Shown here piece by piece: positions 7,546-16,420 of a stretch of DNA of 64,000 nt (position 1 is the stretch's first letter; each line of letters starts with the position of its first letter). The notes under the pieces are model-generated. The model did not search any database, was not told the DNA's origin, and was given only the letters and a program-made list of their open reading frames with translations. The stretch covers positions 1,054,001-1,118,000 of the forward strand of contig OZ255627.1 in the NCBI GenBank assembly GCA_965276765.1. The letters are read 5' to 3'. The DNA comes from G965276765 sp965276765. GTDB taxonomy: Bacteria; Actinomycetota; Acidimicrobiia; Acidimicrobiales; Palsa-688. The translations under genes were made by a program, and so were the position numbers.

Positions 7546-9136
7546 ATGGCCGGCACGGTGCGGGTGAGCGAACTGCTCGACGATCATGTGGTCCTCGACT
7601 TGGAGTGCCTGGACCGGTTGTATCTCAACGCGTATGTGCCGAACTTGCAGGTGAGCGGGCAGGTCGTGAGGTTCATGCGCGACCATCTTTCCTGCCCGAT
7701 TCCGTCCCCGGCGATCATGAACAAGATCGGGGAGCGGTTCCGGGCCGCGGTGAGCTCGTTCGCCGAGTCGGCCGGTATCCCGATGCTCCGATTCAAAGCC
7801 GCCGACCGCCAAATTGATCTGGTCCGACCGTATTGGCAGCACGCGACCGGCCCGGGGGTGGTGGCTATCGGGGTGGCCCAAGAGTTCCAACGGGTCTTCA
7901 CCGCCCATCAAAAACACACCCGCAACCCCAACATCCACCTTTTCAGCTTCGACAAGGCCGACCGTCGGGTGACCGTCTACTACTTCTATGTCCTCGACGC
8001 CGACTTCGGTCCCGGGTTCGTCAAGATTTGTAGCTATTTTCCGTATCCGGCGAAAGTGTGGGTCAACGGCCACGAGTGGGCGAAACGCCAAGCCGCCAAG
8101 GCGGGGATCGGTTTCGGCGAGTTGGCGAATGGGTTCGCGTCCTGTGAGAACCCCGCTGGCCTGCAAGCCGTCTGTGACCAGCTCGGCCCGGACCAGATCC
8201 AGGGGTTCTTCGCGGTGGATGCAAGCCGTCCCGACCCCCTTCGACGATGTTGACCGGGCCGGCGGCTACTGGTGGGACCTGTCGATGCGCCAAATCGAGA
8301 TGTCACGCACGATCGTCTTCGACGCCCCACGGCGAGCTCGCGCGTTTTTCGAGGCCACGGTGGCCGACAACATCGATGTTGGCCGACCCGACGAGATCAA
8401 GGTCATCTTCGACCGCCAGATCTATTCGACGACCAAAGGCGAGTTCGCCACCAAAGTCGTCACCCGGGGCACCGACGTGACGATCAACGCCTTCTATAAG
8501 CACTCCAGAATCAAGGAGTATCTGAAAGAAGGTCGTGCCCTTCGCGTCGAGACCGTCGTCAACGCCCCCAACGATCTGGGGTGCCAACGACGACTATCCA
8601 ACCTCCCCGAGCTCCAGACCAAGGCCCGAGCGGTCAACCGCCGTCTGCTCGAGGTGCAACGTGCCGGTCAGGGCTGTGCCATCGAGAGCGCTCTGTTCGA
8701 GCGGATCTCACAGCCCTCGCTTGAGGAGGGCCAACGAGCCGCGACGTTACGCTTCGGCGATCCACGCGTCATGGCCCTGACCGGCGCCCTCTGCGTGGCA
8801 CTGGTGGCCACCGTCGGCTTCACCAACAAGAGCCTTCGTGCCTTGGTGAGCGGCCTGCTCGGTGCCCCCTACAGCCAAGCGCAGATGACCTACGACTTGC
8901 GACGACTCCGCCTCAAGGCCCTCGTTGTCCGGGTCGCTCACACCAACACCTACACCCTCACCCCCGACGGCCTGAAAACGGCAATCTTCTACACCAAACT
9001 TGACCGCCGCTTGCTCCACCCCCTCCTCGCCGCCGACCAGCCAACCTCACCACCACCGCTGAGAGCGGCTCTCGCCACTATCGATCGAACCTGCACCGAC
9101 TACATCGCTCGTGCTCAGTTAGCCCTCGCCGCGTAA
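7546..9136 (+). pseudogene. Frameshifted member of a conserved hypothetical (repeat-family) protein
   Basis: One gene of about 530 codons split by a frame change at about 8212. The first part (from ATG 7546) contains RLYLNAYVPNLQ, GVVAIGVAQEFQRVF, VTVYYFYVLDADFGPGF and FPYPAKVWVNGHEWAKRQA. The second part, one base out of register, continues RWMQAVPTPFDDVDRAGGYW, YKHSRIKEYLKEGRALRVET and a C-terminal helix-turn-helix-like region. Around TTC TTC G CGG TGG the reading resumes as FF-RWMQAVP, consistent with loss of two bases. Proteins of this kind recur in many bacterial genomes, often near mobile DNA, with no known function. If the shift is a sequencing error the gene is intact. Confidence 0.7.
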
Positions 9137-9455
9137 AACTTGCCTCAAACCTCAAGACCACGGCACCTGAGGAGCCCTAGCCCGGATCTGGTGAACCTGC
9201 GCTGGGGAGCCGCTTCGTGGAAGTACCTCGCTTGAGTTGCAACTCCCGGTTGAGGGACGAGATCCCTGCGGAGAGAAAGAGTTGATTGTTGTCTCGAGCG
9301 AAGAGGTCGTTTTCTGTCGAGTTCCGCCAGAAAGAGTGGCGTATGGTCGATCAAAAGAAGTCGATCGCGGGCGCCGCGTGCGAGCTTGGGATCGGCGAAT
9401 AGACGTCGACAACGTGCTCGCCTTCGCCGACGGCGGTGTTCGTGGCCAGTCTTCA

Positions 9456-9482
9456 GTCCTCGCTTTTGGCCACCAGAAGTCC
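9456..9482. repeat. IS21 left-end transposase-binding-like repeat
   Basis: The 27-base left copy (core CTTTTGGCCACCAGAAGTCC) matches the complement of 11842-11868 on the right side. A shorter additional copy with TGGCCAAAACCGGGGAC lies at 11898-11914. Repeated internal sites next to the termini are characteristic of IS21-type elements and probably bind IstA. Confidence 0.75.
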
Positions 9483-9507
9483 CCGCCCCTCGCTGTGATG
9501 TTCAACC

Positions 9508-10282
9508 CTATGTGAGTTTAGGTACACCTCCTCGCCGACGGGCCTCCTTCAGGCGGAACGACTCGCCGGAAGTCGCCACCACGATGCCGTGGTGCAAGAG
9601 CCGGTCGAGCAGACTGACGGCGGTGTTGTGCTCGGGGAGGAAGCGACCCCAGTCCTCGAACGGCCAGTGTGAGGCGATGCCGAGGGACCGTCGCTCGTAG
9701 GCGGCGGACACGACGCGGAAGAACAGCTGGGCGCCGGTGTCGTCCATCGGGGCAAAGCCGATCTCGTCAACCAGGATGAGGTCGGCCTTCAAGAGTTGCT
9801 CGATCACGCGGCCGACGCTGTTGTCGGCCAGTCCCCGGTAGAGGGTCTCGACGAGCTCGGTGGCGGTGAAGTAGCGAACCCGCTTGCCGGTGTCGACGGC
9901 GTGGTGCCCGAGGGCGACCAGGAGATGGGACTTGCCGGTCCCGGCCGGTCCCACGAGACAAAGATTCTCCTTGGCCGCGATCCACTCGAGTGAGGAGAGG
10001 TAGTCGAACGTGGCGCGTGAGACCGACGAGGCATCGACGTCGAAGTCCTCGAGGGTCTTTCGCACCGGGAAGGCGGCGGTCGCCAGACGTCCCCGGGGCG
10101 TTAGAGGCGTCGCGCGAGGCGATCTCGGCCTCGACCATGGTGCGCAGGAACTCCTCGGGCCGCCAGCGCTGGGTCTTGGCCACCACCAACAGCTCGGGAC
10201 TCAGCCGGCGCATGGCGCCGAGCCGTAGGCGGCGCAGACCGGCCTCGAGATCGGCGGCGAGCGGCGGCGGAGTGGTGCTCAC
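9508..10282 (-). pseudogene. istB: istB helper ATPase of the IS21 element, frameshifted
   Basis: The IstB helper ATPase of IS21 transposition. The N-terminal part (GTG 10282 to about 10098) reads LRRLRLGAMRRLSPELLVV and EIASRDASNA. After a one-base shift in the CCCC/GGGG run at about 10091-10098 the protein continues RLATAAFPVRKTLEDFDV, then Walker A GPAGTGKSHLL, Walker B LILVDEIGF and the C-terminal LLDRLLHHGIVV. Removing one C restores the expected SNARGRL junction. The start GTG overlaps the istA stop. Without the shift it would be about 257 residues, a normal IstB length. Confidence 0.88.
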
Positions 10283-11748
10283 GCCTCCTCACCCCCGATG
10301 GCGTAGTCGCTAAGTGAGCGGACCGCGACGCTCGGCAAGTCGACGATGAGGGCGTCACCGGGCGCTCGCGGCCGCGGCACCCCGGTGCCCGCGGCGAGGA
10401 TCGAACGCACGTCGTGGGCGCGGAACCGGCCGAAGGTGACGGCCCGCTCGACGGCCGCCATAACTGCCTCGGTGCCGTGGGCTGCGTCCATGGCACACAG
10501 CTCGACGAGGTCTGCGGCGAGGGTGGTCACCCCTCTCGCCGCGGCCCCCTTGATGAAGGCCTCGGCGGCCGGGCCCATGGCGCAGAACGCCTTCTCGGCC
10601 GGGGTCCTGGGACGCACCGCCCGGGCCGGGGAGGGCCGGGGTCCGCCGTAGTGCTCGTCTAGGACAGCCGCCTCGCCAGGGGCGACGAGGTCGTGGCTGG
10701 CGATGATCTCGCCTAGGAACACGACGAGCACCGTGCCGTCGGCCACCCGCAACTCGACCTGGCGTCCAATGTGGACGGTCGGCACCGAGTAGCGGGCCGA
10801 GCCGAAGCGCACACAGCTGAGCCGGTCGACCTTGCGCCCGACGACCTTGCCGATGCGCGCCCGCAGCGACGGCAGGACCCCGAGCAACGGACGCTCGATC
10901 TTGAGGCGCTCGGCAGGGACCGCCGAGATCTCCGTGTGCACTCGGGCGTTCACCTCGCTGCACCACGCGACGCCCTTGGCATTGGCCGTGGCGAGGTCCG
11001 AGACGCTGAGCTCTTCGGGGATCATGAGGTCGGACTTCACGTAACCCACCAACGCCTCGACGATCCCCTTCGACGCCGGGTCGGCCCCCTCGCAGAAATC
11101 GGGTCGCGTGCCGTAGTGGGTAACGAAGCGCACATAGGCCGGTGTCGGGATGACGAGTCCGGCGACGGTCCCACCCTTGAGACAGCCCATGCGATCGGTC
11201 AACAGGGTCTTTGGGACCCCGTCGATGGTCTCCATGCACTGGGCCAGCGCGGCCATGGTGGACTCGGCGCCCAGGTTGTCGGCGAAGCAGACGAAGCGGA
11301 ACCGGCTCCAGGCCAACACGGCGCAGAACACGAACAGCGGTCCGATCTCCCCCCAGTCGAACACCAACATGTCGCCCGGCACCCACACCCCGGGCCGACG
11401 TCCCCGGTGCTGCTCGATCCGCCATGTGGCCTTGGCCTCAGCGACCGCCCGGCGCAGGTTGCGCGCCGAACCCTCGTATCCAGCGGCCCGCACCACCGGC
11501 AAGAGCCGCTTGGCCGAGATGCGACCCTCGGTGCGCTCAACCCGCTTGGCGATGATGGCGGTCACGTCGTCGTAGTTGTGCTCGACCACCCCTCCACCAT
11601 CGACGTTGGCTGACTCCGACGACCTGGCCGCCATCACGGCGCGCTTGACGGTCTTGGGGGTGGTGCCGCAGATCTCCGCTGCGGCTCGGTAGGTGCCCAC
11701 CTCTTGGTAGGCGGCATGCATGTCCATGTGTTCCCTCGCTGATTTCAT
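10279..11748 (-). CDS. istA: IS21-family transposase IstA
   Basis: 489 residues from ATG 11748 (preceded by GAAGGGA). It contains an N-terminal helix-turn-helix (GTYRAAAEICGTTPKTVKRA) and a DDE integrase core: Asp in LVFDWGEIG, Asp in LLTDRMG, and Glu in ASKGIVEALVGYVK. A C-terminal beta-rich region with RYSVPTVHIGRQVELRV follows. It catalyses strand transfer of the element together with IstB. The reading frame is open throughout, and its stop overlaps the istB start. Confidence 0.92.
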   Translation of the reverse strand: MKSAREHMDMHAAYQEVGTYRAAAEICGTTPKTVKRAVMAARSSESANVDGGGVVEHNYDDVTAIIAKRVERTEGRISAKRLLPVVRAAGYEGSARNLRRAVAEAKATWRIEQHRGRRPGVWVPGDMLVFDWGEIGPLFVFCAVLAWSRFRFVCFADNLGAESTMAALAQCMETIDGVPKTLLTDRMGCLKGGTVAGLVIPTPAYVRFVTHYGTRPDFCEGADPASKGIVEALVGYVKSDLMIPEELSVSDLATANAKGVAWCSEVNARVHTEISAVPAERLKIERPLLGVLPSLRARIGKVVGRKVDRLSCVRFGSARYSVPTVHIGRQVELRVADGTVLVVFLGEIIASHDLVAPGEAAVLDEHYGGPRPSPARAVRPRTPAEKAFCAMGPAAEAFIKGAAARGVTTLAADLVELCAMDAAHGTEAVMAAVERAVTFGRFRAHDVRSILAAGTGVPRPRAPGDALIVDLPSVAVRSLSDYAIGGEEA

Positions 11749-11995
11749 AGAGGTGTCCCTTCGGTCGGCACGGCGGTTGGCTTGCACCGCCACCGTGACC
11801 GGCCGGGGAGACCCTCAGGTGGATGTTCCGGCGAGGGGTGAGGACTTCTGGTGGCCAAAACCGGGGACCACCGGCGGCCACCATCGGAGACCTCTCATGG
11901 CCAAAACCGGGGACTTTTCCGTGGCCACGGACAGGCGGATTGCCGTCCAACCTCGTAACAGGAGCGGGACCGGACAGGAACCACGGCTGAGTGCA

Positions 11996-12403
11996 TCAGG
12001 CCAAGGCGAGACGTTGTGTTGGTTGCCCGGTGATCTCGGCGATGAGCTCAAAGTCCTCGTCGACGTGCAAAACAGTGATCCCGGCCAGCTCTGCGGTGGC
12101 CGCAACAATGAGGTCCGGTACCGACGGTGCACGGTGGTGGCCGCTCTCGGCGAGCAGTGTCTGCACCTCGAGAGCGCGACCCTCGCTCGCCGGGGTTTGG
12201 TACTCGACCGGCATCGAGGCAAGTGGCGGTTGACGCGCGGCAGCGCGTAGCTCGGGGCCTGATCTTGCGGAGTAGCCGACCTCCAACCGGGTCACACTGC
12301 TGATGCGGACGAGTCCTCGGTCGATCCGATCAGCCCATGTGCCGGCCTCGGGACTGGCGGCAAGCCGAGCAAGGGCAGAGGTGTCGATAAGCCAGTCGGT
12401 CAC
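11996..12403 (-). CDS. VapC-type PIN-domain toxin (module 1)
   Basis: 135 residues, the usual size of a VapC ribonuclease. The PIN acidic residues are visible: Asp in WLIDTSALARL, Glu in VTRLEVGYSA, Asp in APSVPDLIVAATA and Asp in LHVDEDFELIA. It should cleave structured RNA, typically tRNA, unless blocked by its antitoxin. GTG 12403 is preferred because it overlaps the antitoxin stop as GTGA; an in-frame GTG lies two codons upstream. It sits directly beside the IS21 insertion site, reading toward it. Confidence 0.88.
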   Translation of the reverse strand: MTDWLIDTSALARLAASPEAGTWADRIDRGLVRISSVTRLEVGYSARSGPELRAAARQPPLASMPVEYQTPASEGRALEVQTLLAESGHHRAPSVPDLIVAATAELAGITVLHVDEDFELIAEITGQPTQRLALA

Positions 12404-12621
12404 TCCCACGCGCCCTTCATGACCTCAGCGTCAGCGAGGTCAGCGAACGTCTCGGCGAACGCGGCGAGGTGCTCGACGGTCACCACCTGCGGACTGGCCA
12501 CGGCCTCCTGAGCCAACCTCCGGCGCAGGTATTCGCTGCGGGACAGCCCGAGTCGAGACGCGCGGGCGTCGAGTGCAGCCACCACCTCTTCGGGTACGTC
12601 ACGGACGAGAACATCGGTCAC
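12400..12621 (-). CDS. VapB-type ribbon-helix-helix antitoxin (module 1)
   Basis: 73 residues from GTG 12621, preceded by GGAGGGAA. The N-terminus VTDVLVRDVPEEVVAALDAR followed by LGLSRSEYLRRRLAQEA is a ribbon-helix-helix DNA-binding fold; the C-terminal segment with FADLADAEVMKGAWE would wrap the toxin. It is expected to neutralise the VapC toxin encoded immediately downstream and to repress the shared promoter. Translation is coupled through the GTGA overlap. Confidence 0.85.
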   Translation of the reverse strand: MTDVLVRDVPEEVVAALDARASRLGLSRSEYLRRRLAQEAVASPQVVTVEHLAAFAETFADLADAEVMKGAWE

Positions 12622-12768
12622 GTCGTTCCCTCCACAATGATATCCCACGATAGCGCACCACCAAGAGAAGGACGTCGGCACCGCGGACGGGCGCCCAGCT
12701 GGCCTCTCCAGCTCCTGGGTGTCGTGACCGGCCAGCGATCGGCCACCGGCCGCTGAAGGGAGATGGTG

Positions 12769-13435
12769 ATGATGGCAGCCGTAGCTCATGGCAAGCTGGT
12801 GGCGGTGAGTGAAGCGGCGGCGTGTGCGGACAGCCACCTCCCTGCCATCGAGTGGGACGATGCCGTCGCCCGGATAAGCGGTCAGGGTTGGGCGATGATC
12901 CCGGACGTCTTTGACGGGCCGAGTCGCAGACCGGTTGGGTGACGACGACCGTCGCCAGTGGCGGCTCCTGGGCGATGAGGGCGGCGTTCGCCAGCACGCC
13001 TACGGCGCTTACCTCGCCTTCGCCGAAGCCCGCCCGGCGGTCCGCGCCCTCGGCGACACGCTTGTTGCGGGCCTGTCTGACGCTGCTGGCCGTGCCGGCT
13101 TACCAGTGCTCCCGAGGTTCAACGAGGCCACCTGGGGTCGTTACCCGGCGGGGGTAGGCGGCATCAGCGCGCATCGAGACCCCTCGGCGTACGGGGGCGT
13201 CATTGCCGTGTTCACCTTGTGGGGGCGGGCGACGTTCCGGGTCCTCGACGGCGAGCAGACCGTGGCGAAGTGGGAGACCGGGCCGGGCCAACTGGTGCTT
13301 TTGCGAGGCTGGGGCTGGCCCCGACCCGATAGCACCTGTCCCACCCATGAGGCCCTGCCGCCACCGGTCGGGGATCGGGGGATCATGACCTTCCGCTACA
13401 ACCTCGGCGGAGCCGGTGCCGCCTACACCGTCTGA
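12769..13435 (+). pseudogene. Putative 2-oxoglutarate/Fe(II)-type dioxygenase, frameshifted
   Basis: The 5' part reads from ATG 12769 (AAGGGA upstream): MMAAVAHGKLVAV, later WDDAVARISGQGWAMIPDVF. At about 12918-12921 the frame changes by one and continues VADRLGDDDRRQWRLLGDE. The second part carries GISAHRDPSAYGGVIAVFTL, LVLLRGWGWP, a later CPTHEALPP and IMTFRYNL, an H-x-D...H...R pattern fitting the double-stranded beta-helix of 2OG oxygenases. Substrate unknown. Function would need the two parts to be joined, so it is either broken or carries a sequencing error. Confidence 0.55.
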
Positions 13436-13674
13436 CCCTTCCACCAGCAGGACGATCTGGAGCGACGCTCCGGCTGAGGGCGACACCGCCCGCCGAGTAC
13501 AGACGGTTGTCGCCGCCCAACGATGCTGGCGCCCGGTCGTCCGACAAGCCGAACGGCTTGCGGCGACAGCCATCCAGGCGACCGCAGTCCTCCGGGCGGG
13601 AAGTCTCCGTCGCACAAGCGGATGGCTGACCGGGGCACCGCCGGTCTCGTCGATGTGTGGACGGCTGGTGTCAG

Positions 13675-14000
13675 TCAGTGGAGGTTGTTGGTGGTTGCCG
13701 CCCAGTCGGTGAAGTTGGGCCCCAGGATCTCTGCGTCCGGGGCGGGGAAGCTGACCGCCGTGGCGCATGGCCTTTCCGGTCGCACCGGGGAAGGTGATCG
13801 GCAGCACAGCCAGGCGGCGATGCTGGCGGCGTGCAACGTCCCGGGTCAGTGTGACCAGGTCGGCTTGGTCTGGTCCGGCGATCTCGACGGGGTCGTCCGA
13901 GCCTGGCTTCCCTGCGGTCTGCACGAGGTACTCGGCGACGCTGCGAGCGGCGATCGGCTGGACGCGCATGATCGGGACGAAGGAGACAGGCCCGACCCGA
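13675..14000 (-). pseudogene. C-terminal remnant of an NmrA-type SDR oxidoreductase
   Basis: Minus-strand reading VPIMRVQPIAARSVAEYLVQ, then EIAGPDQADLVTLTRDVARR and LPITFPGATGKAMRHGGQLP, resembles the C-terminal third of atypical NAD(P)-binding SDRs (NmrA/TMR group). A frame change in a C-rich run near 13731 leads to PDAEILGPNFTDWAATTNNL and a stop at 13675, the expected protein end. The N-terminal Rossmann part is missing: upstream the sequence becomes a phosphotransferase fragment, so a deletion joined two genes. Confidence 0.6.
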
Positions 14001-14011
14001 GTGCGGGCTCT

Positions 14012-14288
14012 CGTCCGCCCACACCCATTCCGGCAGCGGGTAGACGGGGACATCGCCGTCGAGGTAAGACAGCCGCTCCTGGCCGGGTTGCCCAGCCCCA
14101 TCGAGGCTGACTTCTACCGGGCGCGGCACCCAGTCGATGCCAGCGAGATGCAGGTAGCCGAGGAAGCGGTGAACGGTCGGAGTCCAAGATCCGGCGTTGC
14201 GCACGACGGTGTCGCCCTGGCGGAAGACCGTGTTCATGTTGCCGCCGCCGAGCCGGCCGTCTGGCTGCTCCACCCCTCCCAGGTCCAC
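14012..14288 (-). pseudogene. N-terminal remnant of an aminoglycoside-phosphotransferase-type kinase
   Basis: The reading GGGNMNTVFRQGDTVVRNAG, SWTPTVHRFLGYLHLAGIDW, LSYLDGDVPVYPLPEWVWAD matches the start of the APH/phosphotransferase family, covering the nucleotide-binding lobe. It stops matching at about 14012, where the NmrA-like fragment begins in another frame. The catalytic loop and C-lobe are absent, so it cannot be active. The 13436-13674 and 14289-14563 flanks show nothing identifiable. Confidence 0.6.
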
Positions 14289-14563
14289 CGCACCACAGTG
14301 CCACCCCCAGGCCCGGGGTCCGGCGAGCCGAGCGCACCGTCACAAGCTGAAGGAACGGCCCGCAGAAACGCCAGGACCGTCACCGAGCTACCGGCGGCGC
14401 GCCCGGCCGGGGATCCTTGGGAGACGAAGCGGGAAGCCACGTCGACGCCAAGGCCGTCGCAGCCAGTACCGGACGATGGATGCCGGACTCGCTGGCGGCG
14501 TCCTCAAATCGCCGCAGGTGATCTCCCCTGGCGACACTCGATGGGAGCGTGCACACTTGATTC

Positions 14564-15283
14564 GTGGTCAGCATGCCGGCCCAGGCGGCTTCGGAATTAG
14601 CGTTGGTTCAAGTCGGACACGTGGACGTCGACCCTGCGGCCCTGACGGTGGCCGGGATAGCCCTCGAGGATTTGCTCGTCGCCTACCCGAACCTGGACGT
14701 GCATGCGCCGGCCGAGGTGCTCGACCTGCTTCCTGAAGGCGGCTGGCGGAGAGTTCACTCCAGACCGTCACGCGCCGACCTAGGCGGCCAAGAGGTCCAT
14801 GCAGCTCCGCACCGTGAGCGACCGGGGACATGGGCGATGATCAGCCTCTCGGAACGCGACGGCATCTGGACACTCAGTGCCGACCCCGGACCGATCCCGG
14901 CCTTCCTGGGTCGGCCCGCCCGTCGTGCCGGTCTGCGATTCGCCTGGCCGGAGGCGCTCATCGCCCCGGCTGGCACCACTCCTGACCTGTCGATCGAGCT
15001 GCGCAACGTCTCAGACGAAGTGTGGATCAACCAGCCCGACGACAGCGCGCACGTGCACGGATGGCTGCACGGCGCCGACGGCCAGCGCCTGCCAGCTTCC
15101 CCGTGGATCGGTTACGGCCATGGCGCATCCATCCCCGCGCTGCAGCCCGGCGAGGCCGCTTCCTTGCCGGTCACACTCGCCACACCCGACGTCGATCTTT
15201 TGTCACCTGGCGAGTACGCGATCGAAGCGGTCCTCGTCGCCTTGAACCTGCGCTCGGCGCCTGGCTCACTCCGACTGGTGTAA
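14564..15283 (+). CDS. Hypothetical protein with C-terminal beta-sandwich-like domain
   Basis: 239 residues from GTG 14564 (or 236 from ATG 14573). I do not recognise the family. The N-terminal half is acidic and Leu/Ala-rich with a WAMISLSERDGIWTLSADPG block. The C-terminal half (about 135-239) alternates hydrophobic strands (DLSIELRNVSDEVWI, HVHGWLHGADGQRLP, EAASLPVTLATPDVDL, GEYAIEAVLVAL), like an immunoglobulin-type or protease-inhibitor-type sandwich. No signal peptide is seen. Convincing codon-position bias and an uninterrupted frame favour a real gene, but it sits between decayed genes and may itself be partial. Confidence 0.5.
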   Translation: MVSMPAQAASELALVQVGHVDVDPAALTVAGIALEDLLVAYPNLDVHAPAEVLDLLPEGGWRRVHSRPSRADLGGQEVHAAPHRERPGTWAMISLSERDGIWTLSADPGPIPAFLGRPARRAGLRFAWPEALIAPAGTTPDLSIELRNVSDEVWINQPDDSAHVHGWLHGADGQRLPASPWIGYGHGASIPALQPGEAASLPVTLATPDVDLLSPGEYAIEAVLVALNLRSAPGSLRLV

Positions 15284-15467
15284 GCCCCCGGGACAGCCCT
15301 CCTCAAACGACGGCTTGAGGCCGATGGGCCGGCGGCAGCGGCCGGGCGCCGCAGCCCGAACGCCACAACCACGAGCTGAACCATTTCTACCGGCGTGGCC
15401 AGCCTGGCAGTCGGCCACGAGAGGGGCGCCCCGACCGGCGACACCGCAAGCCGATCGTGAAGCTGGC

Positions 15468-16250
15468 TCAACGCATGGTGTCTACCGAGTATTGGTACGG
15501 CGTCGTTGTCGCAAGCTCGGTGAAACCCAGCCGCTTGAGGATTGGACGACTGTCGGGGGACGCGTCGACCTGCAAGTAGCGGTAGCCGCGAGCCGCAGCG
15601 AGCGCTGCCCGGCGGGCCACCAGGGAGCGGAACACCCCGCGTCCGCGCCACACCGGCAACGTGCCCCCGCCCCAGATGCCGGCGAAGTCACGGTCTTTTG
15701 GGAACTCCACCCGGCCGGCTGAGATTGGGACTCCATCGGCCACCGCGAGGACCGCCGCCACAGTGGCAGGCTGAGCTCGAAGACCGGCGAGCACAGTGCA
15801 CCCGATGGCGTCATGGGTGCCACCGAAGACTTCGTCATGCACCGCGACCAGCGCGTCGACTCCCTGCTTGTCCACAACAGCCACGAGCTCGACTCCCGAC
15901 GGTGGGCTTGCAACGAGGTCCAGCTCATCGAGGGCAGCGACGAGGACGGTCTCGTCCGCTTCTCGTACGAAGCCGGCTGCCACAAGCTTGTCGGAGAGGT
16001 CCCCGGGCCGGTCGTAGGAGTAGAGCTTCCACTCCCAATCCCCGTACGGGGTGAGCCGCTCGATCTGATCGGCGATGACCGCGTCCGCGTCGTTGTCATG
16101 GAGATCGCTCCAGATCACCCCACGCCACGAGTCAGGTGGGCCGATCACCCGGGTGAGCCCAGGGTCACGTTCAACGGACGTACCGGGCTCCGGAGCCGGA
16201 TTGCGGCGCATCTGCTCGTCGAACACCGCCAACACCTCGGAGACCTTCAC
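15468..16250 (-). CDS. GNAT-family N-acetyltransferase
   Basis: About 260 residues from GTG 16250 (a longer frame extends to 16337 without good codon evidence). The C-terminal half has the GNAT core: strand AVADGVPISAGRVEF, the acetyl-CoA loop GTLPVWRGRGVFRSLVARR, and the C-terminal LQVDASPDSRPILKRLGF. The N-terminal half is a second, degenerate GNAT-like region with an SDLHDNDADAVI stretch. Such double-GNAT proteins acetylate small amines or peptides; the acceptor is unknown. It is convergent with the hypothetical gene to the left and divergent from the RES module. Confidence 0.8.
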   Translation of the reverse strand: MKVSEVLAVFDEQMRRNPAPEPGTSVERDPGLTRVIGPPDSWRGVIWSDLHDNDADAVIADQIERLTPYGDWEWKLYSYDRPGDLSDKLVAAGFVREADETVLVAALDELDLVASPPSGVELVAVVDKQGVDALVAVHDEVFGGTHDAIGCTVLAGLRAQPATVAAVLAVADGVPISAGRVEFPKDRDFAGIWGGGTLPVWRGRGVFRSLVARRAALAAARGYRYLQVDASPDSRPILKRLGFTELATTTPYQYSVDTMR

Positions 16251-16420
16251 GACGTCGATATCAGCACCCGGCCACCCAAGACGACAATCGGGCTTGGTGA
16301 CTCGTCCACCCGGAGCCAGATTCGCCCTCTCTCGCAAGCCGAGATCTTCGGGCGCTCCTCAGCTCTCAGCGAGCTGTGTCACTCGGGGATCGGCTACTCG
16401 GATGGCTCGAACTAGCTAAC

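Larger units (their letters stand above)
9437..11933. mobile_element. IS21-family insertion sequence, 2497 bp
   Basis: The element begins TGTTCGTGGCCA and ends with the complement of TGTCCGTGGCCA, giving TG...CA termini. It is flanked by a direct 5-bp duplication GGCGG (9432-9436 and 11934-11938). It carries the istA/istB pair in minus orientation with overlapping reading frames, as IS21 elements do. Multiple internal copies of a transposase-binding-like repeat lie at both ends (9456-9482; 11842-11868; 11898-11914). The ends look intact, but istB contains a frameshift, so autonomous movement is doubtful unless that is a sequencing error. Confidence 0.9.
9405..11990 (+). pseudogene. 2-hydroxyacid dehydrogenase 3'-end fragment split by the IS element
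   Basis: Bases 9405-9436 and 11934-11990, joined across the IS, read VDNVLAFADGGLPSNLVTGA and run to a stop at 11990. This matches the end of the intact dehydrogenase at 4723-4790 (VDNVLAFAAGRLPPNLVTGA), with roughly 84% base identity over about 67 bases by eye. Upstream of 9405 the similarity is lost, so only the last codons of a paralogue remain. The fragment fixes the IS boundaries and its GGCGG target duplication. Confidence 0.75.
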
